Positions 9,150 through 17,646 are shown, counted from the first letter of the stretch. The stretch is DNA of 64,000 bases from Bacteroidales bacterium (GCA_017395045.1 JAFPWG010000015.1:18146-82145); one strand, 5' to 3'. A program made the numbers and translations. The notes: generated by a model not told the origin, from the letters alone.

Positions 9150-9431
9150 CCGAACAAGCAAGAATCCACGTTCCCAGTGTGTAGCAACTTGCGTGAAATC
9201 AATTGGCCTGAAGGCGTGACAAGCATTGAGAGGTCGACATTCCTTTATTGTAAGAATCTGACGTCGTTTGATTTTCCGGATGGCCTGGAAAACATTGGGG
9301 CGGAGGCCTTCGAAGGCACTCCGGACCGTTTCAGGGTTTATATCCCGGCAGATTTGGTCGATTCTTACAAGGAAAACTGGGCGTGGGAAACCTATGCCGA
9401 CCGGATCGAAGCCATCCCTGCCGAACCGTAG
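9129..9431 (+). pseudogene. Remnant of a BspA-like leucine-rich-repeat surface protein
   Basis: An open frame of about 100 codons. It encodes [40 protein letters not shown] and [13 protein letters not shown], which are LRR_5/BspA-type repeats with the usual C-terminal IPA...Y.....W segment. There is no ATG ahead of the repeats, no signal peptide, and only about one and a half repeats remain, so this looks like the 3' stub of a much larger gene. It lies on the plus strand between two minus-strand operons and ends 1 base from the convergent GH92 stop. It may mark an old deletion or rearrangement at this boundary. Confidence 0.6.
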
Positions 9432-9432
9432 T

Positions 9433-11712
9433 TCATTCCTGACTGAACGAATAGGGCTTGTCTTCAGGAGCGGAACCTTGCTGCAGGGCAGGTTCCGCTC
9501 CCATGTTGAAGCGCAGCCGGGCGCCTTGGACCAGGTCGTCGTGCTCCAGATAATGATGCGTCCAGTTCCTGCCGTTGAGCTTCATGGACCGCACGTAGAA
9601 GGCCTCGGCACTGTTTTCAGGGGCCTCGACGGTGAACTTCGTCCCGTCCGGCCGGGTCACGACCGCCTTCTTGAACAGCGGTGTTCCCAGGGCGTATTGG
9701 GTGCTGGCGGGGCAGACGGGATAGAAGCCCAGGGCGGAGAAGACGTACCAGGCCGATGTCTGCCCGTTGTCCTCGTCGCCGCAGTAGCCGTCGGGCGTGG
9801 CGCGATACAGGCGGTCCATCGTCTCGCGGATGCGCCGCTGGCCCTTCCAGGGCTGGGAAGTCCAGTCGTACAGGTACAGCATGTGCTGGGCGGGCTGGTT
9901 GCCGTGGGCGTAATTGCCCATGTCGGCCACCTGCATCTCGGTGATTTCGTGGATGCGGAAGCCGTAGTAGCTGTCGTCATAAACGGGCGGGACCACGAAT
10001 ACGGAGTCCAGCATTTCCACGAAGGCTTCTTCGCAGCCCATCATGTCCTGGAGGCCTTCGATGTCGTGGAAAACGGACCACGTGTAGTGCCAGGCATTCC
10101 CCTCCGTGAAGGAACCGCCCCACTGGTAGGGACTGAAGGGTTCCTGGAAGGATCCGTCGGCTTTCCGGCCGCGCATGAGGAAGGATTCGTCGTCAAAGAC
10201 GTTCCGCCAGTTGCCGGCCCGGGCGGTCCATTTGTCGATTTCCTCCTGCGGGCGGCCCAACGCCTTGGCGATTTGGAGGATGCACCAGTCGTCGTAGGCA
10301 TACTCCAGCGTACGCGCAACGCTCTCATGGATGCCCACGTCACAAGGAATATAGCCTAGCGTGTTGTAGTACTCGTGACCCAACCGGCCGGAGGAACTGA
10401 CGGTCGGATGGACGCTTTCCGTGCCCAGGACGATGCTGTCGTAGAGGAGTTTCAGGTCCTTGTCGTTCACGCCTTTGACGATGGCGTCGGCCACGACGGA
10501 GGCGGAGTTGTTCCCCACCATGCAGTTCCGGTGACCCGGAGACGCCCACTCGGGCAGGAGTCCGCTTTCGCGGGCGATGTTCGCCAGTCCGGCCTGGATC
10601 TCCGCATTGACATCGGGATACACGAGGTTCAACAGGGGGAACAGGGCGCGGAAGGTATCCCAGAAGCCGGTGTCGGTGTACAGGAATCCTTTCTCGACCT
10701 TTCCGTTGTACGGGCTGTAATGGATGGGGTTCCCGTCGGCGTCGATTTCATATAACTTCCTGGGAAACAGCACGCTGCGGTACAGACAGGAATAGAAGGT
10801 CCGGTACTGGTCCACGGTGCCGCCCCCGATGGCGATCCGCCCCAGGACCTCGTTCCAGCGGGTCTTCGCCTGGGCGCAGACCTCCTCGAAGGTGGCACCT
10901 TCCACCTCGAGGAGGTTGCGGTTGGCCTGCTCCAGGGAGATGAAGGAAGAAGCCACGCGGGCGTTGACCTGCTCGCCGCGCCGGGTCGCGAACTTCACGA
11001 CGGCCATCGAGTGCTCACGGGGTCGGTCCTCGGGATACTCACAGGCATCCCCGTTGTAAATGTCGAAGGACTCGATATCCTTGTCGAAGACCACGGTAAA
11101 CCAGTTCTTGAAGTCACCTTCGACGCCTCCGTGGTTGTTGGTGCAGTAGCCGATGACCGTCCGTCGGTCATTCATGACCTTCACGTAGGAACCGCCGTCA
11201 TACGCGTCGATGACCACACCGGAAGTCTCGCTGTCCGGGAAGGTGAAGCGCAGGATGGCCGCCCGTTCGGTGGGGGTGATTTCGGCGAGGATGTCGTGAT
11301 CGGCCAGGTAAACGCAGTAGTAATGGGGCTTCGCGGTCTCGCTCTGATGCGAAAAGACGCTGGCGCGCTCTTCTTCGCCGGGTTTGGAAATGTCCCGGAC
11401 CGGCATCAGCGAGAAGGCACCGTAGTCGTTGATCCAGGGTGAAGGCTGGTGTGTCTGCTTGAACCCCCGGATCGTGTGGGCGCCGTAGGTATAGGCCCAT
11501 CCGTCCCCGTTCCTGCCCGTCTGCGGCGTCCAGAAGTTCATGCCCCAGGGAAGGGCGGTCGCCGGATAGGTATTGCCCGTGGACAGGGTGAAATCGGACT
11601 GGGTGCCCACCAGGGTGGAGACATAGTCGACAGGGTCGGTGATGAGTCCCTCGTGGCCTTGATTTGTGCATGCGGCTACCAGGAAGACAGTGATTATCAG
11701 TAACTTTTTCAT
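9433..11712 (-). CDS. GH92 alpha-mannosidase (lipoprotein), copy B
   Basis: A 759-residue GH92 with signal [15 protein letters not shown], so a periplasmic or surface lipoprotein. Family landmarks are [76 protein letters not shown] and [26 protein letters not shown]. Where copy A has GNEPGHH this copy has GNQPAQH, and GDEDNGQTS replaces GNEDVGQMS, so it belongs to another GH92 branch and probably prefers another mannosidic linkage. Its ATG overlaps the GH125 stop by 4 bases (ATGA), indicating translational coupling. The C-terminus carries about 25 extra polar residues after the usual final strand. Confidence 0.96.
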   Translation of the reverse strand: MKKLLIITVFLVAACTNQGHEGLITDPVDYVSTLVGTQSDFTLSTGNTYPATALPWGMNFWTPQTGRNGDGWAYTYGAHTIRGFKQTHQPSPWINDYGAFSLMPVRDISKPGEEERASVFSHQSETAKPHYYCVYLADHDILAEITPTERAAILRFTFPDSETSGVVIDAYDGGSYVKVMNDRRTVIGYCTNNHGGVEGDFKNWFTVVFDKDIESFDIYNGDACEYPEDRPREHSMAVVKFATRRGEQVNARVASSFISLEQANRNLLEVEGATFEEVCAQAKTRWNEVLGRIAIGGGTVDQYRTFYSCLYRSVLFPRKLYEIDADGNPIHYSPYNGKVEKGFLYTDTGFWDTFRALFPLLNLVYPDVNAEIQAGLANIARESGLLPEWASPGHRNCMVGNNSASVVADAIVKGVNDKDLKLLYDSIVLGTESVHPTVSSSGRLGHEYYNTLGYIPCDVGIHESVARTLEYAYDDWCILQIAKALGRPQEEIDKWTARAGNWRNVFDDESFLMRGRKADGSFQEPFSPYQWGGSFTEGNAWHYTWSVFHDIEGLQDMMGCEEAFVEMLDSVFVVPPVYDDSYYGFRIHEITEMQVADMGNYAHGNQPAQHMLYLYDWTSQPWKGQRRIRETMDRLYRATPDGYCGDEDNGQTSAWYVFSALGFYPVCPASTQYALGTPLFKKAVVTRPDGTKFTVEAPENSAEAFYVRSMKLNGRNWTHHYLEHDDLVQGARLRFNMGAEPALQQGSAPEDKPYSFSQE

Positions 11713-13136
11713 TCGGGCAGGCTGTTGAGGAGTTCGAGTTTCCCGTCGTTCACGAGTTTGACGATCAGTTCGCCGAAGAGGGTGTTCGCCCAGGCGAACC
11801 AGGGGCGGGTGAAGTTATTGGCATCGTCCTTATGGAAGGACTCATGCATGAAGCCGGTGCCGCCGTCGGTGTTGATCAGTTGGTAGATGCATCCGAGGAT
11901 TTCTCCGTCGCTCTCCGCCGTGAAGGCTTTCATCATGATGGACATGGGCCAGACGTAATCCGTGCCTATGTGCGGTCCGCCGATCCCCTGTCCGGCCTTT
12001 CCGTCCCAGAAATAAGGGTTACTTTTACTCCAGACCATCCGGCGGGTGTTCCGGTAGATGGGGTCGTCGAGCATCGCCGGGTCCAGATAGCCCAGAGAAA
12101 GGAGGGAGGGGACATTGGCATCGTCCATGACTTGATAGGAGCCGAAGCCGTCCACTTCATACGCGTAGAACGGGCCGGAGCACTGGACCTGGGTGATGGC
12201 ATACTGATGCAGGGCCTGGTCCACTTCCTCGGCGAGGCGGGTGCATTCTTCGGCGAGTTCCGTTTCGTCATTGACAGTCGCCAGAATCTCTGCCATCTTC
12301 CGTAACGTCATGACGGCCATGAAGTTGGAGGGGATGAGGAACTCGAAGGTGGTGGCATCGTCGGACGGGCGGAACGCCGATGCGATGAGGCCGACGGGAT
12401 TCACCGGATTGCCACGGCCGTTCACGCACTTGGTGTCCAATTGACGGTCGGTCACGCGCAAGAACGTGTAACTGCCGTGACCTTCCTTCCGCTGCTGTTC
12501 TTTGAATGTGGCAAGGATGGTTTTCGCCACCTGCAGCCAGCGTTCGCCGAAGACGGAGGTATCACCGGTTTTCTTCCAGTAAGCATATGCGAGCCGCACG
12601 GGGTAGCAGTGCGAGTCAATCTCCCATTTACGCTCCCATACATACGGGCCGGGCTGGGGACGGTCGCTCTTGTTGGCCGGGCCGATGGGTTCCACGTTGA
12701 AAGCATTGGCGTACGGGTCGATGAGGATGCATTTGAACTGGCGGTTGATGACGCCTGCAATCATCTTGCGGAGGCTTTCGTCCTTATCGGCATAATCCAC
12801 GTAGGGCCAGACCTGGGCGCCGGAATCGCGCAGCCACATCGCCGGGATGTCGCCGGTATAGACATAGGTGTCGGGCTGGCCGTCTTCGTCCTCAGAGTAA
12901 TGGACGGTGGTGTCCAGGGTATTCGGGAAGCATTTCCGGAACATCTCCGCGAGCTTGGGATGGGTGATCTTCGCCGCGATGGCCTCCGTCACGGAGTCGA
13001 TGGCCGGGGAGACGAAAGTGCGTTCCTCCACGGGAGGACGGTCGGTGTACAGTTCCAGGGCTTTTTCCTGCTGCGGCTTGGGCGCGCAGGCGGCCAGCGC
13101 GAGGAAGGACAGGATCAGTGCTTTCGGTGGTCTCAT
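11709..13136 (-). CDS. GH125 exo-alpha-1,6-mannosidase (lipoprotein)
   Basis: A 475-residue GH125 enzyme, an inverting exo-alpha-1,6-mannosidase acting on N-glycan mannose. The signal is MRPPKALILSFLALAAC (lipoprotein). Family motifs include TGDIPAMWLRDSGAQVWPY, YVWERKWEIDSHCYP, VMDDANVPSLLSLGYL, GIGGPHIGTDYVWPMSIMM and GGTGFMHESFHKDD, with the conserved Glu of HESF at residue 432, and FTRPWFAWANTLFGELI at the C-terminus. It starts 13 bases after the upstream hypothetical gene and overlaps GH92 copy B, so the three probably form one transcript. Confidence 0.96.
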   Translation of the reverse strand: MRPPKALILSFLALAACAPKPQQEKALELYTDRPPVEERTFVSPAIDSVTEAIAAKITHPKLAEMFRKCFPNTLDTTVHYSEDEDGQPDTYVYTGDIPAMWLRDSGAQVWPYVDYADKDESLRKMIAGVINRQFKCILIDPYANAFNVEPIGPANKSDRPQPGPYVWERKWEIDSHCYPVRLAYAYWKKTGDTSVFGERWLQVAKTILATFKEQQRKEGHGSYTFLRVTDRQLDTKCVNGRGNPVNPVGLIASAFRPSDDATTFEFLIPSNFMAVMTLRKMAEILATVNDETELAEECTRLAEEVDQALHQYAITQVQCSGPFYAYEVDGFGSYQVMDDANVPSLLSLGYLDPAMLDDPIYRNTRRMVWSKSNPYFWDGKAGQGIGGPHIGTDYVWPMSIMMKAFTAESDGEILGCIYQLINTDGGTGFMHESFHKDDANNFTRPWFAWANTLFGELIVKLVNDGKLELLNSLPE

Positions 13137-13149
13137 ATCGTTTGTCGTA

Positions 13150-13728
13150 TCATTCCCATTCGACCCGGGTCCGGTCCAGTCGGATGCGTTTCGGCATCCC
13201 GGCCTTCCCGGTGAGGGTGTAGGCGTGCAGTTTTTCCGGCGGAAAGTACTTCGAGAGGGCCGCCGCCAGGTTCGCGGCCTTCTCGTGGATGGAATTGTCG
13301 CGCGGAGCGACGAGGCGGTCGATGCTCGCTTCGATGTCCGGTCCGCTGGGCCGCCGGGTAATGCCCCGGTACAGGTCCAGGAGCTCGTTCCGATAGTCCT
13401 TGAGGTCTCCGAACCGGATGCCCTCCGGATGGCGGAGGAAGAGCAGGAACACCGTCTTCACGAGTGGCCGGAGGCGGATTTCCGTGTCGAAGCGGTCCGG
13501 AAGGAGGATTCGGTAGTCCTTCGTGACGCGGATCCTTTCCCCGTCGTCCATCCCTTCGAGTACGTCGATTTCGGCAAGCCGTTTCCGGATCAGCCCCAGG
13601 GCTTCCAGCAGGGCGGCCGCGTCCATCTCGTCCACCTTTTCCGCCAGATAATCCACGGCCGGGTCCTCAAGGACCCCGCCTTCCAGGCAATGCCGGAGCC
13701 AGAGATGTGCCTCCATGCCAATCATCAT
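13150..13728 (-). CDS. Conserved hypothetical protein, first gene of the GH125-GH92 operon
   Basis: A soluble protein of about 192 residues that I do not recognise by function. No signal peptide or membrane segment is visible. The N-terminal half is helical and acidic; the centre reads VFLLFLRHPEGIRFGDLKDYR and the C-terminus IHEKAANLAAALSKYFPPEKLHAY followed by basic residues and ending in VEWE. This pattern recalls a conserved hypothetical family common in Bacteroidales. The ATG at 13728 (MMIGMEAH) is preferred over a GTG at 13752. It precedes GH125 by 13 bases and is divergent from the RNA ligase across a region with two dyads, so a regulatory role is possible but unproven. Confidence 0.7.
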   Translation of the reverse strand: MMIGMEAHLWLRHCLEGGVLEDPAVDYLAEKVDEMDAAALLEALGLIRKRLAEIDVLEGMDDGERIRVTKDYRILLPDRFDTEIRLRPLVKTVFLLFLRHPEGIRFGDLKDYRNELLDLYRGITRRPSGPDIEASIDRLVAPRDNSIHEKAANLAAALSKYFPPEKLHAYTLTGKAGMPKRIRLDRTRVEWE

Positions 13729-13767
13729 ACGAATATACGCATTTTTCGCCACCCAGCCTTAAATAGT

Positions 13768-13808
13768 CTGCAAGCCTTGCGAGAAATCCGACATTGCAAG
13801 CCTTGCAA
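13768..13808. promoter_or_regulatory. Two tandem interrupted palindromes (possible operators)
   Basis: The 135-base divergent intergenic region holds two copies of GCAAGCCTTGC, at 13770-13780 and 13796-13806. Each is an inverted repeat around a single central C. The second copy extends to a perfect 7+1+7 dyad, TTGCAAGCCTTGCAA (13794-13808). The centres are 26 bases apart, about two and a half helical turns. This arrangement is typical of a dimeric repressor or activator bound at two sites between divergent genes. Confidence 0.5.
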
Positions 13809-13863
13809 TCATACCGTCCTTTCCTCTTGCGTTCCCGAACTTTGCGGAAACGAAAAAACGACC

Positions 13864-14592
13864 ATGTTACAATTCAAACCTTATCCTTCCATCGGGAGCC
13901 ATACGGACACGGGATGGATGGCTCTTGTCCGGGCGGCCGAGCCGGCCGAAACGCTTTTCGCCGTGCAGGAGAAAGTGGACGGGGCGAACGTCTCCTTCCT
14001 CTGTGACGATCTGGAGGTCCGGATGGCCCGGCGGACGGCCATCCTGGATCCGCTGGAACCTTTCTTCGGCTTTCAGCAGGTCCTCGAGCGTTACTCGGGG
14101 CACGTCTATCATATCTACAACCGGCTGCGGCTGTCTTATCCGGAAATGACCTCCATCGCGGTCTATGGGGAACTGTTCGGAGGGCATTACCCGCATCCGG
14201 GCGTCGCGCCGGAACCGCAGGACTGGCCCGTGCAAAAGGGCATCTGGTATATCCCCGGGCACGATTTCTATGCCTTCGATATCTATGTCTTCACGAAGGA
14301 CGGTGGCTTTTTTCTGCCTGTTCGGGAGGCGATCGACCTGTTTGCAGCCGCCGGATTCCATTATGCGCACAACCTCTTTACCGGCACGTTGGATGAATGT
14401 CTGGCTTACCCTTGCGATTTCCCGACCACGATCCCTCCGGAATATGGTCTTCCTTCCCTGGAGAACAACCTGTGCGAGGGCATCGTTATCAAGCCGTTGC
14501 GCCCCCTCGTCCTCCCGGATGGCTCCCGCATTGCGGTGAAGGTCAAAAACCCTGCATTTTTATCAGGGAACAATAAAAGTTGCAATATCTGA
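13864..14592 (+). CDS. Rnl2-like RNA ligase, lacking the C-terminal domain
   Basis: A 242-residue ATP-dependent RNA ligase/nucleotidyltransferase of the T4 Rnl2 type. All nucleotidyltransferase motifs are present at T4-like positions: motif I EKVDGAN with Lys37 as the adenylated residue, motif III YGELFGG (101-107), motif IIIa FYAFD (135-139), motif IV EGIVIKP (from Glu205) and motif V VKVKNP (Lys226, Lys228). T4 Rnl2 is 334 residues; the roughly 85-residue C-terminal domain needed for RNA end sealing is absent and the frame stops 14 residues after motif V. A toxin gene starts 20 bases later. The protein may still self-adenylate. Spliced junction residues LSGNNKSCNI look foreign to the family. 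Confidence 0.82.
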   Translation: MLQFKPYPSIGSHTDTGWMALVRAAEPAETLFAVQEKVDGANVSFLCDDLEVRMARRTAILDPLEPFFGFQQVLERYSGHVYHIYNRLRLSYPEMTSIAVYGELFGGHYPHPGVAPEPQDWPVQKGIWYIPGHDFYAFDIYVFTKDGGFFLPVREAIDLFAAAGFHYAHNLFTGTLDECLAYPCDFPTTIPPEYGLPSLENNLCEGIVIKPLRPLVLPDGSRIAVKVKNPAFLSGNNKSCNI

Positions 14593-14610
14593 TAACTTTT
14601 GTTACATTTG
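14580..14610 (+). promoter_or_regulatory. Promoter-like element before the toxin gene
   Basis: TTG (14580-14582), 20 bases, then TACATTTG (14603-14610), a perfect Bacteroidetes -7 box. The -7 box ends only 2 bases before the toxin ATG, so the transcript would be leaderless or nearly so. It overlaps the last codons of the truncated RNA ligase. Confidence 0.4.
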
Positions 14611-14612
14611 CC

Positions 14613-14948
14613 ATGGCAGACAGAAGGATTGTGACATTCGGCGGCTATTTCGAAGCGTTCATTGCTACATTGCCGGAGCGGGTAATTCAAAAGATTGATT
14701 ATGGATTGGTCCTGCTGAAAACCATGGATCGTTTACCCGCCAAACATATGAAGTATATTGAAGACGGGATCTTCGAGTTGAGGACGGAGTTTGAAGGGAA
14801 TATTTACCGGACCTTCTTCATCTTTGAAGGAAATCAAATTGTCGTACTATTCAATGGATTCCAGAAGAAGGGGCAGCGGACACCGAAAAAAGAGATAGAA
14901 AAGGCTAAACGGATCAAGAGGGAATATGATGGAAGAACACGTCAATAA
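14613..14948 (+). CDS. RelE/HigB-like toxin of a type II toxin-antitoxin system
   Basis: A 111-residue basic protein of the RelE/ParE superfamily, phage Gp49/HigB-like branch. Characteristic parts are IVTFGGYFEAFIATL at the N-terminus, YGLVLLKTMDRLP, the core FELRTEFEGNIYRTFFIFEG, and the C-terminal FNGFQKKGQRTPKKEIEKA followed by lysines. Members cleave mRNA on the ribosome. Its 3' end overlaps the antitoxin gene by 23 bases; toxin-first order is the HigBA arrangement. The GC content is visibly lower than in the surrounding glycosidase genes, consistent with acquisition by transfer. Confidence 0.88.
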   Translation: MADRRIVTFGGYFEAFIATLPERVIQKIDYGLVLLKTMDRLPAKHMKYIEDGIFELRTEFEGNIYRTFFIFEGNQIVVLFNGFQKKGQRTPKKEIEKAKRIKREYDGRTRQ

Positions 14949-15243
14949 CGATAAGCTGCGCAGTTATGATGCTGTGCTGGATGCGAAATATGGCCATCCG
15001 GGTTCGCCGGAACGGATCCGGTTTGAAGAAGAAGCCTATTCATTCTATTTCGGACAGGCACTCAGGGATACCCGGAAAGAGGCCAAGGTTACGCAACTGG
15101 AATTGGCCCGTAGAGTAGGGACCTCCAAAAGCTACATTTCCAAGGTGGAACACGGTAACATACTCCCGAGCATCGGGGCCTACTGCAGGCTGCTGAATGC
15201 ACTCGGAAGAGATATCGAGATTGTCAAATTCTCCAGAACTTGA
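14926..15243 (+). CDS. XRE/HTH antitoxin (HigA-like)
   Basis: A 105-residue helix-turn-helix protein. Its HTH_3 domain spans about residues 45-100, with the recognition region TQLELARRVGTSKSYISKVEHG, followed by LPSIGAYCRLLNALG. The N-terminus (ERIRFEEEAYSFYFGQALRDTRKEA) is the form usual for HigA partners of Gp49-type toxins. It would neutralise the toxin and repress the shared promoter. The stop TGA (15241-15243) abuts the stop codon of the convergent GH92 gene with no spacer, so the module fits very tightly into the locus. Confidence 0.88.
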   Translation: MMEEHVNNDKLRSYDAVLDAKYGHPGSPERIRFEEEAYSFYFGQALRDTRKEAKVTQLELARRVGTSKSYISKVEHGNILPSIGAYCRLLNALGRDIEIVKFSRT

Positions 15244-17544
15244 TTACTGCCACTTGATGATTCCGGCGTTCATGAGGGCATCGTGGGAGATCCGGTAGCT
15301 GGAGACCTTGCGGTTGCCGAGGCGGGCTGTGGTACCCTTTGCCGGCCTGGACTTGGCCGCTTTCGTCACCGTCAGGGCCTTTCCGCCGGGCAGGTCGATG
15401 TCCACGCGGTCGAAGACCGGCAGCGTGAGCGTGTAGGACGGATCGCCCGGGCAGTCGGGGTAGAAGCCCATCATCGAGAACACGGCCCAAGCCGACATCG
15501 TACCGGTGTCGTCGTTGCCGGGGATGCCGTTCGGGGCGTTGTGGTAGTGCTTGGCCAGAAGGTCGTGCACCGTGCTCCAGGTACGCCACTGCTCGCCTTT
15601 CACGCGGCTGTACAGGTACGGATAAGCGATGTCCGGCTCGTTGGCGGGGTCGTACAGGCCTTCGTTGAATACCTTGTTCAGAGCCTTCACAAAGGCTTTG
15701 GAGCCGCCCGTGAGCTGGATAAGGCCGTCCACGTCGTGAGGTACATAGAACGTGTAGTTCCAGGCGCTTCCTTCGTGGAAGCCCGGCACGGGCTCGAAGT
15801 TCTCGCCCTGGCGCGGGTTGAAAGGCGTGAGGAAGGTACCATCCTTCTGACGGGGTCGCAGGCAGCCAAATTCGGGGGACCAATATTGCTTGTAGCCCAG
15901 AGAACGCTGGCGGTACTTGTCGGCATCGTCGGGATGACCAAGGACTGTCGCCAGGCGGGCGAGGGCGGCATCGGCCATATAGTATTCCAGAGCGTGGGAC
16001 ACGGAATTGTCCCCCGAAAAGTCCTGGGCGAACCAGCCCAGCGGGATATACCCCCGCTGGATGTACGGATCGATGTCCGGCCGCATCCGGTTCTGCCCGC
16101 CCGGAGTGTCTGCGCTCTTGAGAAAGGCCTCGTAAGCGGTCCGTATGTCAAAGTCAGTCAGCCCTTTCAGGTACGTGTCCGCGATTACCGGGATGGCCGG
16201 GTCGCCTTCCATCGTAAAGGTCTCTCGCCCGTACAGTTCCCATTTGGGCATCCAGCCCCACTCCCGGTACATGGACACCATGGACCGCACCATGTCGATC
16301 TGCTTTTCGGGATAGACGAGAGTCAGGAGCTGGTGCAGGTTCCGGCAGGTGTCCCAGAGGGAGAAGACCGTATAGCGGTGCTGGCCTTCGGGGACGCGGC
16401 CTACTCCGCGTGCGCGCATCTTCAGCTGCGCCTGCCCGTTGCGGCCGGTCGCAATCCTGTTACTGTTCACGGCGGCCGGATTTCCGAACTCCATCAGGGG
16501 ATACTCCCCGTTCACGTCGTCCAGGATATTGGGATGGATGAGGGTATGGTACAGGGCCGTGTAGAAGACGGTTTTCTGCTCCTCGGTGCCGCCGGTCACC
16601 CGGATACGGCCCAGCTGCTCCTGCCAGGAACGCTGTGCCGCAGCGGCGACCTTGTCAAATTCGAACCCTGCCTGCTCCGCCTCCAGGTTCATCCGGGCAT
16701 TGTCGATGCTCACGAAAGATACGCCCACCTGTACGAGGACCTGTTCGCCTTCGGCCAGGTTCTCGAAGCGGAACCAATAGCCGATGTCGTCGCCGGACAG
16801 ATCCCGGGAATAAGCCTCGTACAGCTTGTATCGGCCTGCATCGGCGTCCCAGGCGGCCTCGGCCGACATAGGACGCTGCTTCTTCCAGTAGCCGCTGCGG
16901 TCGGGAGCCTTGCTGACGCGCAGGACGAAGTACATCGGGAACACGGCGTTCCGGTTGTAGCAGAACGTGCCCATCAGTTTGGATCCCTCGATTTCCGTGT
17001 AGGAAACGCGGCGTACGGTGGCCCCGGACTCGTTGGTCAGGCCCTCTCCCAGATTCACGAGGATATTTCCCGCACCGCCCGGGAAGGTGTAGCGCTCCAG
17101 CGAGGTCCGGGTGGTGGCGGTAGCCTCCGTCAGGATGCCGCTTGCCAGCCGGTTGGAATAGTAGCCGGGATGTGCCTGTTCCTCCTCATACTCAACACCA
17201 TACGCATGATAATCGACCTCCAGCGGGCCCGCCGTGGGCATCGTCAGGACAGATCCCAGTTCCGGGCAGCCCACCCCGGACAGGTTCACGTGGGCGTAGC
17301 CGGTGAAATAGCTGTTCTCTTCCACGTACGGCGTGGACCACCAGCGGCTGTCCTTGTCCCACGTGTTCAGGCTGGAGCCCATCACGTTGAAGGGACTGAC
17401 GCTCATCAGCCCGTTCGGCGTCACGGCGCCCGGGTTGCAGGCCCCGAAGTTCGTCGTGCCGATGAACGGGTTCACGTATTCGGTCTGGGCGGAAAGGGAT
17501 AGAGCCAGGAGCGCCGCGCTCACGAAGGTCAGGAGTCTACGCAT
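15244..17544 (-). CDS. GH92 alpha-mannosidase (secreted), copy C
   Basis: A 766-residue GH92 from a third branch of the family. Landmarks are YVNPFIGTTNFGACNPGAV, GYAHVNLSGVGCPELG, FSLWDTCRNLHQLLTLVYPE, EGSAWNYTFYVPHDVDGL and GIPGNDDTGTMSAWAVFSMMGFYPDCPG. The usual GNEPxHH segment is replaced by ANEPDIAYPYLYS, a known variation in a GH92 subgroup. The signal peptide MRRLLTFVSAALLALSLSAQ looks like type I, not a lipoprotein. The start at 17544 is chosen because an upstream in-frame ATG at 17565 lies before the transcription start predicted from the promoter at 17567-17597. It is separated from the SusCD operon by a terminator. Confidence 0.95.
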   Translation of the reverse strand: MRRLLTFVSAALLALSLSAQTEYVNPFIGTTNFGACNPGAVTPNGLMSVSPFNVMGSSLNTWDKDSRWWSTPYVEENSYFTGYAHVNLSGVGCPELGSVLTMPTAGPLEVDYHAYGVEYEEEQAHPGYYSNRLASGILTEATATTRTSLERYTFPGGAGNILVNLGEGLTNESGATVRRVSYTEIEGSKLMGTFCYNRNAVFPMYFVLRVSKAPDRSGYWKKQRPMSAEAAWDADAGRYKLYEAYSRDLSGDDIGYWFRFENLAEGEQVLVQVGVSFVSIDNARMNLEAEQAGFEFDKVAAAAQRSWQEQLGRIRVTGGTEEQKTVFYTALYHTLIHPNILDDVNGEYPLMEFGNPAAVNSNRIATGRNGQAQLKMRARGVGRVPEGQHRYTVFSLWDTCRNLHQLLTLVYPEKQIDMVRSMVSMYREWGWMPKWELYGRETFTMEGDPAIPVIADTYLKGLTDFDIRTAYEAFLKSADTPGGQNRMRPDIDPYIQRGYIPLGWFAQDFSGDNSVSHALEYYMADAALARLATVLGHPDDADKYRQRSLGYKQYWSPEFGCLRPRQKDGTFLTPFNPRQGENFEPVPGFHEGSAWNYTFYVPHDVDGLIQLTGGSKAFVKALNKVFNEGLYDPANEPDIAYPYLYSRVKGEQWRTWSTVHDLLAKHYHNAPNGIPGNDDTGTMSAWAVFSMMGFYPDCPGDPSYTLTLPVFDRVDIDLPGGKALTVTKAAKSRPAKGTTARLGNRKVSSYRISHDALMNAGIIKWQ

Positions 17545-17566
17545 GGAGTCTAGTGTTATCATCATT

Positions 17567-17597
17567 CAAAAATACGAAAAACCCGGATAATAACAAA
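17567..17597 (-). promoter_or_regulatory. Bacteroidetes-type promoter for GH92 copy C
   Basis: On the minus strand TTTG (17594-17597), exactly 19 bases, then TATTTTTG (17567-17574): a full match to the Bacteroidetes sigma-ABfr -33/-7 consensus. The predicted transcript start near 17563 leaves a leader of about 19 bases before the ATG at 17544. Confidence 0.65.
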
Positions 17598-17623
17598 GCA
17601 GGAAGCCCCGGAGGGCCTCCTGC
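17587..17623 (-). terminator. Intrinsic terminator at the end of the SusCD operon
   Basis: On the minus strand a hairpin with arms GCAGGAGG/CTTCCTGC (17598-17623, one mismatch, GC-rich loop) is followed by the T-rich run TTTGTTATTAT (17587-17597). It lies 23 bases after the stop of the last surface lipoprotein gene. The T-rich tail doubles as the -33 region of the next promoter. Confidence 0.55.
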
Positions 17624-17646
17624 CTTGAAAGAATGGTCTTTAGAAG

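Noticed and set aside
13768-13808. The paired GCAAGCCTTGC palindromes as a CRISPR or REP fragment
   Set aside because: Only two copies with a 15-base spacer, no further units, and no similarity to either REP class in the window; operator sites fit better.
12907-14592. A 561-codon version of the RNA ligase
   Set aside because: The first 319 codons run antisense through GH125 and the hypothetical gene. The ligase homology begins at the ATG at 13864.
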